Source: UBA4722 sp044221135 (GTDB taxonomy: Bacteria; Pseudomonadota; Gammaproteobacteria; DSM-16500). From it: DNA of 64,000 bases. The stretch lies in NCBI GenBank assembly GCA_044221135.1, contig JBGAPT010000001.1:124001-188000 (forward strand), given 5' to 3'. Below are positions 28,213-37,212 of the stretch, piece by piece. Made by a program: the position numbers and the translations under genes. How positions within the stretch are numbered: the stretch's first letter is position 1; each line of letters starts with the position of its first letter. Under the pieces are notes generated by a model. It was given only the letters and a program-made list of their open reading frames with translations, was not told where the DNA came from and did not search any database.

Positions 28213-29699
28213 TGATTAATAAATTCGTCGAAAATAATCGTATAACACGCTGGCTAATGACTTTTATTTTATTTCATGTCACTGCATGGACATTGGCACC
28301 TGCCTTCATTCGCTTCACACTACCCATGGATTCAATGGAAGGCGCTTTATGGGGTAGGCAACTGGAATGGGGGTATGATAAAAACCCTTTTATGAATGGA
28401 TGGCTGACTGCGCTTGCACTCAAAATAGATGGGCATACAGGTTGGGCAATTTATTTCTTTAGTCAGCTTTCTGTAGCCATCTGCTTTTGGGCAGTGTGGC
28501 AATTAGGTAAAAAAATAGTACCGCCAGTATATGCTTTAATAGCAGTCTTTTTATTAGAAGGAATGCAATATTATAATTTTCATGCCATCGATTTCAATGA
28601 CAATACCTTAGAATTAGCAACGTGGGCACTCACCATTTTATTTTTCTACCAAGCATTGAATTCGAATAAATTACGTAACTGGTTACTCACTGGGTTTTTC
28701 GCAGGCCTGGGGATGATGACAAAATATTATATCGCAATGTTATTATTACCTATGGCACTCTTTTTATTGATAGATCCGAAAGGCCGTGAACAATTTAAAA
28801 AATCTGGATTATATCTAGGATTGTTAGTGTTTCTTGCCGTTATTACGCCACATACAATTTGGCTATTCTCACATGATTTTGTCACGCTGGATTATGCAGT
28901 AGGTCGCGTGACAAGTCCGCCAAGTTGGTATAATCATTTATTTTTCCCTGTGCAATTTGCTTGGCAACAATTTGAAGTGCTATTGCCTGCGTTATTTTTA
29001 TTTTGTTTCTTATGGATAGGGGGAAAACCTTGGCGTTTAAAACCACGCATGATGATTAGTCAGTTTGATAAAACTTTTTTATTTTGGGTAGGCATAGGTC
29101 CATTTTTACTAACTGTTTTACTATCAGCTGTCACAGGAATTAAATTACGGGCAGGGTGGGGTCAGCCGTTATTATCTTTATGGGGACTTATTTTAATTGT
29201 TTGGTTACAGCCTTATCTGACACCTGCTAAATTTTATCGATTTGTAGCAGTAGTGTTTGGATTTCTGGCACTCACAGTGGCAGCATATTGTATTGCATTA
29301 ATACGTGCAGATGAAACATCGAGTGCAAATTATCCTGGGAAGAAAATAGCCGTTACGTTTACGCAGTATTGGCATGAAAAATATCAAACTCCCCTTAAAT
29401 ATGTCGCAGGGTCGCGATGGCTTGCAGGAAATATTGCTTTTTATTCGAGTGACAGACCTCAAGTATTTATTGACTGGAATCATCGAGTGAGTCCCTGGAT
29501 AGATGAAAAAAAGCTGAAAGAAGATGGCGCCATTTTTGTTTGGGATTTATCAGAAGATCAAAGAGTATCGCAAGACGAGGTGATCAAGCGATTTGCAAAA
29601 ATGAGTAAACCACGACTTTATGAATTTGCATGGCTGAGAAATAAAAATGCGCCGCTTGTTAAAATAATAGTGAGTTTTTTGCCGCCTTTGCAAAAATAA
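28212..29699 (+). CDS. GT-C membrane glycosyltransferase (GT39/ArnT-like)
   Basis: 495 residues, about ten to twelve membrane helices, with a soluble C-terminal tail. The first periplasmic loop has the PMDSMEGALWGRQLEWGYDK region with acidic residues typical of the polyprenyl-phosphate-dependent GT-C (PMT_2) family. Such enzymes transfer a sugar from an undecaprenyl-phosphate donor to lipid A, glycan or protein outside the inner membrane. ATG 28212 overlaps the preceding stop (TAATG). A link to the arn-like genes at 17.6-20.2 kb is possible but not demonstrated. Confidence 0.8.
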   Translation: MINKFVENNRITRWLMTFILFHVTAWTLAPAFIRFTLPMDSMEGALWGRQLEWGYDKNPFMNGWLTALALKIDGHTGWAIYFFSQLSVAICFWAVWQLGKKIVPPVYALIAVFLLEGMQYYNFHAIDFNDNTLELATWALTILFFYQALNSNKLRNWLLTGFFAGLGMMTKYYIAMLLLPMALFLLIDPKGREQFKKSGLYLGLLVFLAVITPHTIWLFSHDFVTLDYAVGRVTSPPSWYNHLFFPVQFAWQQFEVLLPALFLFCFLWIGGKPWRLKPRMMISQFDKTFLFWVGIGPFLLTVLLSAVTGIKLRAGWGQPLLSLWGLILIVWLQPYLTPAKFYRFVAVVFGFLALTVAAYCIALIRADETSSANYPGKKIAVTFTQYWHEKYQTPLKYVAGSRWLAGNIAFYSSDRPQVFIDWNHRVSPWIDEKKLKEDGAIFVWDLSEDQRVSQDEVIKRFAKMSKPRLYEFAWLRNKNAPLVKIIVSFLPPLQK

Positions 29700-29735
29700 C
29701 AACGATACAAAAAAATTGATATGCTAATCAACACA

Positions 29736-30884
29736 TCAATCATTCGAAACTGACAAGCGATAATTATTAAGCCGTTGGACAGTAAAATCAATTTCCTCTA
29801 CCGTGGTAAAACGTCCAAATGAAAACCGTACGGCGCATTGCGCAAGTTCATCCGTTAATCCCAAAGCACGCAGCACATAAGAAGGCTCAATCCCTTTGGC
29901 ATGACACGCAGAACCTACAGAAAATGCTATATCAGGCAACATGCTCGCAAGTGTTTTAGCATGTATACCAGAAAAACAAAGGTTAACTATCCCAGGATAC
30001 GATTTTTTTAAATCACTATTGACGATTACATTCTGTAATGAACTGACTCCTTTCAAAAATCGATCACGCAATGCATATAGCGTATTTTGTTCGACCGATA
30101 TGCACTGTCCTGCAAGAGCAAATGCTTCCCCCATGCCTACAATTTGATGCACAGGTAACGTACCAGAACGCATGCCTTGTTCTTGCCCACCACCATGAAT
30201 AAGAGGAGCGACACGCACGCGAGGTTTGCGACGCAAATACAATGCGCCTATCCCTTTGGGTCCATAAACCTTATGAGCACAAACGGATAAAAGATCCACG
30301 GGAATTTGCTTCATACTCAGAGGTATTTTACCGGCACTTTGCGCTGCATCCACATGAAATAAGATACCACGTTCAGCAGTTATTTGAGCTATTGCTTTAA
30401 TATCCTGAATAACACCTATTTCATTATTAATATGCATAATAGAGACCAACACCGTATCATCACGCAACGCCTCAGAAAATTTAGCCAAATCAAGCAAGCC
30501 ATTCGGTTCAGGAGTCAAATAGGTCACAGAAAATCCTTGTTTTTCTAGTTGTTGACAACAATCCAATACAGAGGGATGCTCTGTTTTTAATGTAATGATG
30601 TGCTTACCTTTTCGTTGATAAAGTGTAGCCACACCTTTAAGCGCTAAATTATTAGCTTCCGTGGCACCTGAGGTCCAAATGATTTCACTTGGCTCAGCCT
30701 CTATTAGCTCAGCTACTTGAGCACGCGCATCATCTACTGCCTGTTTAGCCGCTTGACCAAAAGCATGAGTAGACGCAGGATTGCCATAATGGCCCTCCGA
30801 AGTAAGGTAATGTAACATTTTGGCAGCTACTCTAGGATCAACCGGAGTGGTAGCAGCGTAATCTAGATAAATAGGTGTTTTCAT
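29736..30884 (-). CDS. Cysteine desulfurase, IscS/NifS family
   Basis: PLP enzyme that removes sulfur from cysteine for Fe-S clusters or tRNA thiolation. 382 residues from MKTPIYLDYAATTPVDPRV, which matches the IscS start. The PLP lysine is Lys205 in VCAHKVYGPKG and the persulfide cysteine is Cys327 in SVGSACHAKGIEPSYVLRALG, close to Cys328 of E. coli IscS. It is not next to iscU, iscA, hscB or sufBCD, so it may be a second, dedicated sulfur donor. An upstream ATG at 30902 adds six residues; neither start has a strong SD. Confidence 0.9.
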   Translation of the reverse strand: MKTPIYLDYAATTPVDPRVAAKMLHYLTSEGHYGNPASTHAFGQAAKQAVDDARAQVAELIEAEPSEIIWTSGATEANNLALKGVATLYQRKGKHIITLKTEHPSVLDCCQQLEKQGFSVTYLTPEPNGLLDLAKFSEALRDDTVLVSIMHINNEIGVIQDIKAIAQITAERGILFHVDAAQSAGKIPLSMKQIPVDLLSVCAHKVYGPKGIGALYLRRKPRVRVAPLIHGGGQEQGMRSGTLPVHQIVGMGEAFALAGQCISVEQNTLYALRDRFLKGVSSLQNVIVNSDLKKSYPGIVNLCFSGIHAKTLASMLPDIAFSVGSACHAKGIEPSYVLRALGLTDELAQCAVRFSFGRFTTVEEIDFTVQRLNNYRLSVSND

Positions 30885-30916
30885 GGGAAGGTAGCTTAGC
30901 ATAATGGGTGCTTTTT

Positions 30917-30972
30917 GGTAACTGTTCAGCGGTTGCCATTCACTTAATCGTGCCCGATTGCGTCTTTTCTTA
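30917..30972 (+). repeat. Partial copy of the 13712-13826 repeat
   Basis: TAACTGTTCAGCG, then TTAATCGTGCCCG and CGTCTTTTCTT match the left half of the element at 13712-13826 in order and orientation. The right arm is absent. It lies between the divergent desulfurase and glycosyltransferase genes. Confidence 0.55.
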
Positions 30973-31052
30973 AGAGACTAATCCTTGAGTTAGCAGGTCT
31001 GTTTTGTTACTATTTTCGCTTGTTTCAGGAAGAACACTTTGAGGTTATACAA

Positions 31053-32015
31053 ATGATTGCTGGTAAGTTAATGCCCCCGCGTCTTGCTATTATTATCCCT
31101 TGCTATAATGAGCAACTCATCTTACCGGATTCGTTAAATAAATTACTTGAACTTTTACATGAGCTAATATCAAAAAAACAAATTAATGAAGAGAGCTTCT
31201 TATATTGTGTGGATGATGGTAGTCAAGATCAAACATGGCAAATTATCTTTAATCAACACAAAATCGATACTAAAGTGAAAGGATTACGTCTAAGTCGAAA
31301 TGTAGGCCACCAAAATGCACTACTGGCAGGATTATTAAACATTCAAGATCAAGTGGATTGCGCAGTCACTCTTGATGCTGATTTACAAGATGACATCAAT
31401 GTCATTCAGACCATGCTAGATCATTTCCGAGAAGGTAGTGATATTGTTTATGGTGTCAGACGATCACGAAAATCAGATAGCTTTTTTAAACGAGTCACTG
31501 CATTAACATTTTATAAATTAATGAAACATTCTGGTTCTGAAATTGTATTCAATCATGCCGATTTCCGTTTATTAAGTCGAAAAATTATAGAACAGCTGAG
31601 TCACTTCAAAGAAAGTAATATATTTTTACGTGGTATTTTTTCCTTAATTGGATTTAAAACAAGCCAAGTACATTATGATAGAAATAGCCGCGCACTAGGT
31701 GAAACAAAATATACATTCAGGAAAATGATTGCACTCGCATGGGAAGGTCTTATCTCTTTTAGCCAAGTACCGCTTGAATTTATTTTAATAAGCGGAATTA
31801 TTTCTTTTCTTGCCTCAATCGGTATAGCTGGATGGGTCCTCAGTGCAAAAATATTTGCATACACTACCCCAGGCTGGGCTTCTATTATGATCCCATTATG
31901 TTTTATAGGCGGCGTTCAACTGTTATCCATAGGAATAATTGGCGAGTATCTAGCAAAAATTTATCTGGAAGTAAAAAGACGTCCTCGTTATATAAAAGAC
32001 ACGGAGTTACACTGA
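31053..32015 (+). CDS. Polyprenyl-phosphate glycosyltransferase, GT2 (GtrB/ArnC/DPM-like)
   Basis: 320 residues. The GT-A domain (residues 1-220) has the nucleotide-binding IIIPCYNEQLILP, VDDGSQDQTW and the metal-binding TLDADLQDD. Two C-terminal membrane helices and a basic tail (KRRPRYIKD) fit enzymes that load a sugar onto undecaprenyl phosphate at the inner membrane. ATG 31053 is preferred (GAGG eight bases upstream) over a TTG at 31020. First gene of a tightly overlapping three-gene operon with a methyltransferase and a GT-C transferase. Confidence 0.9.
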   Translation: MIAGKLMPPRLAIIIPCYNEQLILPDSLNKLLELLHELISKKQINEESFLYCVDDGSQDQTWQIIFNQHKIDTKVKGLRLSRNVGHQNALLAGLLNIQDQVDCAVTLDADLQDDINVIQTMLDHFREGSDIVYGVRRSRKSDSFFKRVTALTFYKLMKHSGSEIVFNHADFRLLSRKIIEQLSHFKESNIFLRGIFSLIGFKTSQVHYDRNSRALGETKYTFRKMIALAWEGLISFSQVPLEFILISGIISFLASIGIAGWVLSAKIFAYTTPGWASIMIPLCFIGGVQLLSIGIIGEYLAKIYLEVKRRPRYIKDTELH

Positions 32016-32689
32016 TGGATAAAAATGATTTTGATAGGTTTGCAAAAACCTACACTGATATTTTAAGCAAACAATTAAATTTTTTTGAAGAAGATAATCT
32101 ATATTTTGCAGAATATAAAATAGCTAAATTGAAAAATTTAACTCGATTCAGCCCAAAAAATATTTTGGATTTTGGCTGTGGAATTGGAAGATCTACTTCA
32201 TTTCTAACTCATTATTTTCCAGATGCTCACATTCATGGATGTGACGTTTCTCAACAAAGCCTAATAGAAGCAAAAAAAACCCTTCCTTCTGCCGATTTTT
32301 TTTTAATAGCCGATTTGTTAACTAAACCAAATAAATTTGATCTCATTTTCGTATCCAATGTTTTTCATCATATTAGCCCAAACGAGCGTTTAAAAACGAT
32401 AGACTTACTTGTAAAGTCTGGCACAGCTGGTGGGTCAATAGTGATTTTTGAGCATAATCCATATAATCCCGTAACACGGTACCTAGTTAAAACCTGTCCA
32501 TTTGATCACGATGCTGTTTTGTTAAAACCAAAAGAATTAAAATTATTATTTAAACAAGCAGGTATTCAAAAAATCCATTTAGAATATACATTATTTTTCC
32601 CCTCGCTTCTTAAGCGCCTTCGGTTTTTAGAAAAATATTTATCTTTTATTCCCTTGGGAGGTCAATATGTTATGAGCGGCATCCTGTGA
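32015..32689 (+). CDS. Class I SAM-dependent methyltransferase
   Basis: 224 residues. SAM motif I is ILDFGCGIGRS, motif II region HGCDVSQQSL, and a post-motif VFHHISP, all as in Methyltransf_11/12-type enzymes. The gene starts at an ATG overlapping the GT2 stop as TGATG and ends in a GTGA overlap with the next gene. The context suggests methylation of a lipid-linked sugar or its polyprenyl product, but the substrate is unknown. Confidence 0.85.
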   Translation: MDKNDFDRFAKTYTDILSKQLNFFEEDNLYFAEYKIAKLKNLTRFSPKNILDFGCGIGRSTSFLTHYFPDAHIHGCDVSQQSLIEAKKTLPSADFFLIADLLTKPNKFDLIFVSNVFHHISPNERLKTIDLLVKSGTAGGSIVIFEHNPYNPVTRYLVKTCPFDHDAVLLKPKELKLLFKQAGIQKIHLEYTLFFPSLLKRLRFLEKYLSFIPLGGQYVMSGIL

Positions 32690-34254
32690 ATAAAGTCAAA
32701 ATACAAAATTATTTAATACTATTACTCTTTGCCTTACTCTATATCTTCGCTTGGCGTATCCAAGACCAGTTTCTTCTAAAAGGAGATGTCAGCTGGCAAA
32801 TGCATTTAGCTAGATTGGTACTTTCTGGCGGCAACTATGTTAAAGATTTTTTTGAAATAAACCCACCGCTTTCTATTTACCTCTATATGCCAGCCGTGTT
32901 CTTGCAACAAAAATTCTCCATTTCTGGCATCTTAGCATTAAGAATTTATATATTTATCTTTGCTACTCTTTCTCTTATTCTATGTCACTCTTTATTTAAA
33001 AAAATTTCTCCAAGCAAAGACAAAAATATTCGTTTATTGTTTATAGTTACCTTATTTTTTGTTTATTTAATTTTACCTTTCGAAGAATTTGGACAACGAG
33101 AATGCCTGCTACTTTACTTAACTATGCCTTATTTTTTATTAATCAGCATACGTCTTAAGCCTATGAAAATAAATCTATTGCCTGCAGTGAATATTGGAAT
33201 TTTAGCGGGTCTAGGTTTCGCTATTAAGCCTTTTTTTATTTTTGCTTTTTGCTTAGTTGAAATCTATTTTTTATCAAAACAAATTACATTGAGAAAACGC
33301 TTAATAAGCTGGATACGTCCGGAAACCGTTTGTATTTTTTTGATATTCATCTTTTATCTAATTTTTATATATTTCTTCCACCCTAATTATATTAAGGTAG
33401 TCGTACCTCTTGCTGCAAATTTTTATTATCAATCTTTTTCTCTTCCTTTAACTTATGTCTTCTTTAACCCGCTTGTTATTTATATTTCCTTAACACCTGT
33501 ATTTTATTTTTTTCTTTCAGCCAATGAATTATATAAACAATTATTCATTGTGTTGTTGATGGCATTAGCAGGTTTTTTAGCAGCTTATCTTGTTCAGCAA
33601 CTTCCATGGTACTATCATGTACTGCCTGCATTTAGTATAGCTGTCATAGTGTATGTACTATCATTTGTTTTATTTTTGCGACAATATCGATGCAATACGT
33701 CAGAGTTTTTATTTGTATTACTGGTATGCATATTTATATTCTCTTATCCTCTTTTCTTTATTAAAAAATACTATGAAAAGTGTGTCATGATAAAAAACGG
33801 TACACAACCATTAATTAATGAATTGCGTGAGAAAAGGGAAAAAAAATATATTTTTTTCTTCTCAAGCAATGCAGCCTATATGGTTTCAGTTTTCGAACAT
33901 GCCGATGTTCTGCATGCTTCACGTCTACAATTTTTAGCTTGGATGCAGCACTATCACCACGCTAGCCCATCACAAACTCTTGCTCCTCATCAAAAAAATG
34001 AAGAAGCTTTTTTTGTAACCATGCTCGCTGATGATATCAAAAAAAACAAACCCATCTTGATTTATGTTGATCAATCTCAATTTATAACATATGAAGGAAA
34101 ATCGATAAAAATAGACTATATAAAAATACTTTCACATTATCCTAATTTTAAAAAGGTATGGAAAATGTATCATTACTGGAAAACCGTTGAGAATCCTTCT
34201 ATGTATAAATTTGATATTTACAAACTTTTTAATAAGTATTCGAAGGTTGATTAA
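32686..34254 (+). CDS. GT-C membrane glycosyltransferase-like protein
   Basis: 522 residues, about ten to twelve membrane helices and a soluble C-terminal domain (from about residue 370). The first loop contains GDVSWQMHLARL and FFEINPPLSIY, resembling the acidic first periplasmic loop of GT-C transferases. The start is GTG, overlapping the methyltransferase stop (GTGA). With the GT2 and methyltransferase it forms a module that could load, methylate and then transfer a sugar outside the membrane. The sequence is unusually Phe/Ile/Leu-rich and AT-rich. Confidence 0.75.
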   Translation: MNKVKIQNYLILLLFALLYIFAWRIQDQFLLKGDVSWQMHLARLVLSGGNYVKDFFEINPPLSIYLYMPAVFLQQKFSISGILALRIYIFIFATLSLILCHSLFKKISPSKDKNIRLLFIVTLFFVYLILPFEEFGQRECLLLYLTMPYFLLISIRLKPMKINLLPAVNIGILAGLGFAIKPFFIFAFCLVEIYFLSKQITLRKRLISWIRPETVCIFLIFIFYLIFIYFFHPNYIKVVVPLAANFYYQSFSLPLTYVFFNPLVIYISLTPVFYFFLSANELYKQLFIVLLMALAGFLAAYLVQQLPWYYHVLPAFSIAVIVYVLSFVLFLRQYRCNTSEFLFVLLVCIFIFSYPLFFIKKYYEKCVMIKNGTQPLINELREKREKKYIFFFSSNAAYMVSVFEHADVLHASRLQFLAWMQHYHHASPSQTLAPHQKNEEAFFVTMLADDIKKNKPILIYVDQSQFITYEGKSIKIDYIKILSHYPNFKKVWKMYHYWKTVENPSMYKFDIYKLFNKYSKVD

Positions 34255-34263
34255 TAAAAATCT

Positions 34264-34519
34264 TATTGGAGTAATGAGAAGTTTGGTGGCGAAAAGCAAA
34301 GGATGGGGCAGAGGCTGCGATTTAGTTAAGGGAAGGTGGGGGGAATGCTTGCTCCAAACACAACATCCTTGTCGTTTACGTTGCCATCCATGGCAACGAG
34401 TCGCCTGCATTCCCCCCACCTTCCCTTAACTAAATCGCAGTATATTTGCCGGTGGAAATTAGTGTAGATATATTAAGCGCATTATCGACGTCTTCTTTGC
34501 AATTGCTGTGCCTTATTTC
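34264..34519 (-). repeat. Structured dispersed repeat, copy B
   Basis: Same family as copies A and C, on the - strand. Its central stem 34315-34348 / 34407-34440 is a perfect 34-base inverted repeat, yet its sequence differs from the stem of copy C. The apex (CGTTGCCAT GG ATGGCAACG and CGACA / TGTTG) is conserved. The outer end TATTGGAGTAATGAG at 34264 is shared, inverted, with copy C. Confidence 0.88.
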
Positions 34520-34760
34520 TTTTTCAAAGTCGGAGTGACGGGTCACTTTCTAAAAAATAATACTAATTCAACACGTTTTTTCGTGAATTTGTCTGAATCA
34601 TTGCTTTCGAGCTAGATTTCGCTTCGCTCGCAATGACAGGTTTTATTACAAAAATTTTGTAGGGATAACTCAGCTTGCAAGCAAGCAACTATTTTAAAGA
34701 AACACCTTGTCACTCATTATTTCTACGAAAAGTATCATGAGATACTCTTGTCCCAGAAAT

Positions 34761-35078
34761 GAAATAAGGCTCCGCTATTGTCAAGGAGACGTCGACAATG
34801 CGCTTAATATATCTACACTAATTTCCACCGGAAAATGCTCTGCGATTCAGTGAAGGAATGTGGGGGTATTATGCAGGTGACTCGTTGCCATGGATGGCAA
34901 CGTAAACGACAAGGATGTCGTGTTTGGAGCCAGCATAATACCCCCACATTCCTTCACTAAATCGCAGCCTCCGCCCTAGCTTTTGCTTTTGCTTTTGCTT
35001 TTGCTTTTGCTTTTGCTTTTGCTTTTGCTTTTGCTTTTGCTTTTGCTTTTCGCCACCAAAATTCTCATTACTCCAATA
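34761..35078 (+). repeat. Structured dispersed repeat, copy C
   Basis: Begins GAAATAAGGC at 34761 and ends at the CTCATTACTCCAATA terminus near 35078. Central stem 34840-34874 / 34933-34967 pairs at 34 of 35 positions. The apex carries TTGCCATGGATGGCAA and the CGACA-AGGA-TGTCG hairpin. The 3' part contains an expanded TTTTGC hexamer array. Together with copy B it forms a head-to-head pair spanning about 815 bases between the glycosyltransferase operon and trmJ. Confidence 0.88.
34981..35046. repeat. TTTTGC hexanucleotide microsatellite, 11 units
   Basis: Eleven uninterrupted TTTTGC units inside copy C of the structured repeat. Copies A and B have only about one unit here. It lies in a gap, 44 bases beyond the 3' end of trmJ, so changes in copy number would not alter a coding frame. 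Confidence 0.95.
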
Positions 35079-35089
35079 GCACTCTTCAT

Positions 35090-35800
35090 CTATCGCATCT
35101 TATCTATTGCTCCTAAAATCCCACGCAAAATATTAACTTCCATCACATCCGGCCTTGCACGATTAAATAACCGCTGTAACCGGGTCATTAATTGGCGAGG
35201 GACTTGTGGGTTTAAAAAATCAATAGCCACTAATACGCGTTCTAAATGTTCATAAAAACCCTGCATTTCTGCCGCAGTCGCAAATTGATAATCCCATTCT
35301 TCTTTTAAATTCTCAGCTAGACTCGCTATACGTAACTCATACGCTATCACTTGCACAGCCGCTGCAATATTTAAAGAGGTATAACCGGGATCACACGGAA
35401 TTTGTAGATGAAAATGGCAATGATGTAATTCATCATTGGTTAAACCAGACTGTTCACGGCCAAAAATAATAGCCACTTTGCTAGTCGTCGCTTCAACAAT
35501 CGCTTTTTCTGCAAATTGCCTCGGTAAAAGCATAGGCCAAGGTATTGTGCGCGAACGAGCACTCGTGCCAACCACTAATCCACAATCAGCAATAGCATCT
35601 GTTAAATCATCTACGATAACTGCCCTCTCTAAAATATCAGCTGCGCCAGTTGCCATTTCAATCGCTTTAGGATGTGGGAAAAGTTGCGGCGAGACTAAAT
35701 ACAGAGTATCTAAGCCCATTGTTTTCATTGCGCGTGCGGCAGAACCAATATTGCCCGGGTGAGAAGTATTAACTAGTACGATACGTATATTCTTTAACAT
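35090..35800 (-). CDS. trmJ: tRNA (cytidine/uridine-2'-O-)-methyltransferase TrmJ
   Basis: SPOUT-family enzyme that 2'-O-methylates position 32 of tRNAs. 236 residues. The N-terminal IVLVNTSHPGNIGSAARAM, central IIFGREQSGLTNDEL and IPCDPGYTSLNIAAAVQV are the knot-forming SAM-binding motifs. The C-terminal extension (about residues 165-236) fits TrmJ rather than TrmL. It is divergent from suhB, a conserved gammaproteobacterial arrangement. Confidence 0.94.
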   Translation of the reverse strand: MLKNIRIVLVNTSHPGNIGSAARAMKTMGLDTLYLVSPQLFPHPKAIEMATGAADILERAVIVDDLTDAIADCGLVVGTSARSRTIPWPMLLPRQFAEKAIVEATTSKVAIIFGREQSGLTNDELHHCHFHLQIPCDPGYTSLNIAAAVQVIAYELRIASLAENLKEEWDYQFATAAEMQGFYEHLERVLVAIDFLNPQVPRQLMTRLQRLFNRARPDVMEVNILRGILGAIDKMR

Positions 35801-35942
35801 TTAATCTATTCTCAAAAATATATGAGTCTTTCTAAAGGAGCCCGCCGCCCGCATAGCCGTTACAAATACCTAAACAATTCCGTGGCATCTTACAGAAAAT
35901 TTGTTATTCTATGTACCCTTTATTGAGTTATTTGACAAAATT

Positions 35943-36734
35943 ATGCGCGATCCTATCCTGAATATTGCAGTCAATGCAGCCCGTGCCGCTGGAAATATCA
36001 TTATTCGCGCGTTAGATCGCCTCGATACGATACGCGTTAGCCAAAAACAGCCTCATGATTATGTGACCGACATTGATCAGAAGGCAGAACAAGAGATTAT
36101 CAGCATTATCCGCAAAGCGCATCCTCATCATGGTATTTTGGGAGAAGAAAGCGGTGCAAGCGCAGGTAAAGAGTATACCTGGATTATTGATCCTATTGAT
36201 GGCACCCGTAATTTTATTCATGGCTATCCGCAATTTGCAGTTTCTATCGGTATTAGCTACAAAGGTAAAATTGAGCATGGTGTGATTTACGATCCTGTGC
36301 GTCAAGAATTATTTACAGCAAGCCGAGGCAAAGGTGCAAGGTTAAATGATAAACGGATTCGTGTTAGCAAACGGACGGAGCTCAAAGATTGCTTGCTTGC
36401 GACGGGTTTCACCTATCAAAGTGGTTCAGACTCGCTTTTGGCTGCGCATTTACGCACGTTAGAAGTGTTAATCCCCTTGTGTGGTGATATACGCCGCCCT
36501 GGCGCTGCGACATTGGATTTAGCCTATGTTGCATGCGGACGCTTAGATGGATTTTGGGAATCCGGTTTAAAAATATGGGACATTGCGGCAGGAACATTAT
36601 TGATTAAAGAAGCCGGTGGTTTGGTTTGCGATCCAGATGGCGGAGAGGACTACCTGAACAGTGGCAATGTTGTGGTAGGTAATCCGAAGATACTGAAGTT
36701 ATTATTGAAAAATATTAAGCCGTATTTGGGTTAA
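35943..36734 (+). CDS. suhB: Inositol-1-monophosphatase family protein
   Basis: Mg2+-dependent phosphatase; SuhB also joins rRNA transcription antitermination complexes in E. coli. Start 35943 (MRDPILNIAVNAARAAGN) matches SuhB; 263 residues. Metal-binding motifs GEESG, DPIDGTRNFIHG and WDIAAG are present. The position opposite trmJ supports the name. It converges with the mqsRA operon, with a 34-base gap. Confidence 0.94.
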   Translation: MRDPILNIAVNAARAAGNIIIRALDRLDTIRVSQKQPHDYVTDIDQKAEQEIISIIRKAHPHHGILGEESGASAGKEYTWIIDPIDGTRNFIHGYPQFAVSIGISYKGKIEHGVIYDPVRQELFTASRGKGARLNDKRIRVSKRTELKDCLLATGFTYQSGSDSLLAAHLRTLEVLIPLCGDIRRPGAATLDLAYVACGRLDGFWESGLKIWDIAAGTLLIKEAGGLVCDPDGGEDYLNSGNVVVGNPKILKLLLKNIKPYLG

Positions 36735-36768
36735 CTACTAAGATACTCATACCTCAAAATGCGAGTAA

Positions 36769-37212
36769 TTATCCATGATTAATCTGAGGCAATCTTTTTT
36801 GACTTTTTACTTCTCTATCTACCATAAAATATTTCAAATCTTCCGGATGTCTCTCTAACATTTTAAGTAAATTACTAATTGCTGGTAAAGGTCTTACCTC
36901 TCCACGCTCATATCGGCTGAATCCGTTTTTCCCACCTCCAAATATCTGGCCGGCCTCTTCTTGAGAAAGTTTAAGGATATCTTTCCTGATATGCCGAATT
37001 TCATCTGGATTTAAAAGACCATCAATTTTAGATTTAAATTCATCAAAATATTTTTCAGTTTTAGCAATATCTTCACCACTTAAAATACCTTCTTCACAAA
37101 CATCACACCATAAACCAGGTTGATCTAACTGAATAGATTTGCCTTTATATGTGAATAATTGCTTTTTCATTTTTTGTGTTAAAACACCTTTACTACATGC
37201 ATGGCATTTCAT
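36769..37212 (-). CDS. mqsA: MqsA-like type II antitoxin
   Basis: Antitoxin and autorepressor of the MqsR RNase toxin. 147 residues. An N-terminal zinc domain has Cys3, Cys6, Cys36 and Cys39, nearly the same positions as in E. coli MqsA; the C-terminal Xre-type helix-turn-helix (LSQEEAGQIFGGGKNGFSRYERG) is the DNA-binding half. Its ATG overlaps the mqsR stop (ATGA, 37209-37212), so the toxin gene comes first, as is usual for this family. It is slightly longer at the C-terminus than the E. coli protein. Confidence 0.9.
   Translation of the reverse strand: MKCHACSKGVLTQKMKKQLFTYKGKSIQLDQPGLWCDVCEEGILSGEDIAKTEKYFDEFKSKIDGLLNPDEIRHIRKDILKLSQEEAGQIFGGGKNGFSRYERGEVRPLPAISNLLKMLERHPEDLKYFMVDREVKSQKRLPQINHG

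Noticed and set aside
34187..34429. Small open frames inside the structured repeats (for example those reading MQATRCHGWQ)
   Set aside because: Similar peptides arise in more than one copy because the DNA repeat is conserved. The pattern of change follows base pairing, not codons, and there is no SD.
34981..35046. Tandem TTTTGC units as a CRISPR-like array
   Set aside because: Units are six bases with no spacers; it is a microsatellite. No cas genes are present.
34983..35255. A 90-residue open frame beginning with a poly-leucine run
   Set aside because: It is simply the translation of the TTTTGC hexamer array and runs antisense into trmJ; no SD and no conservation argument.
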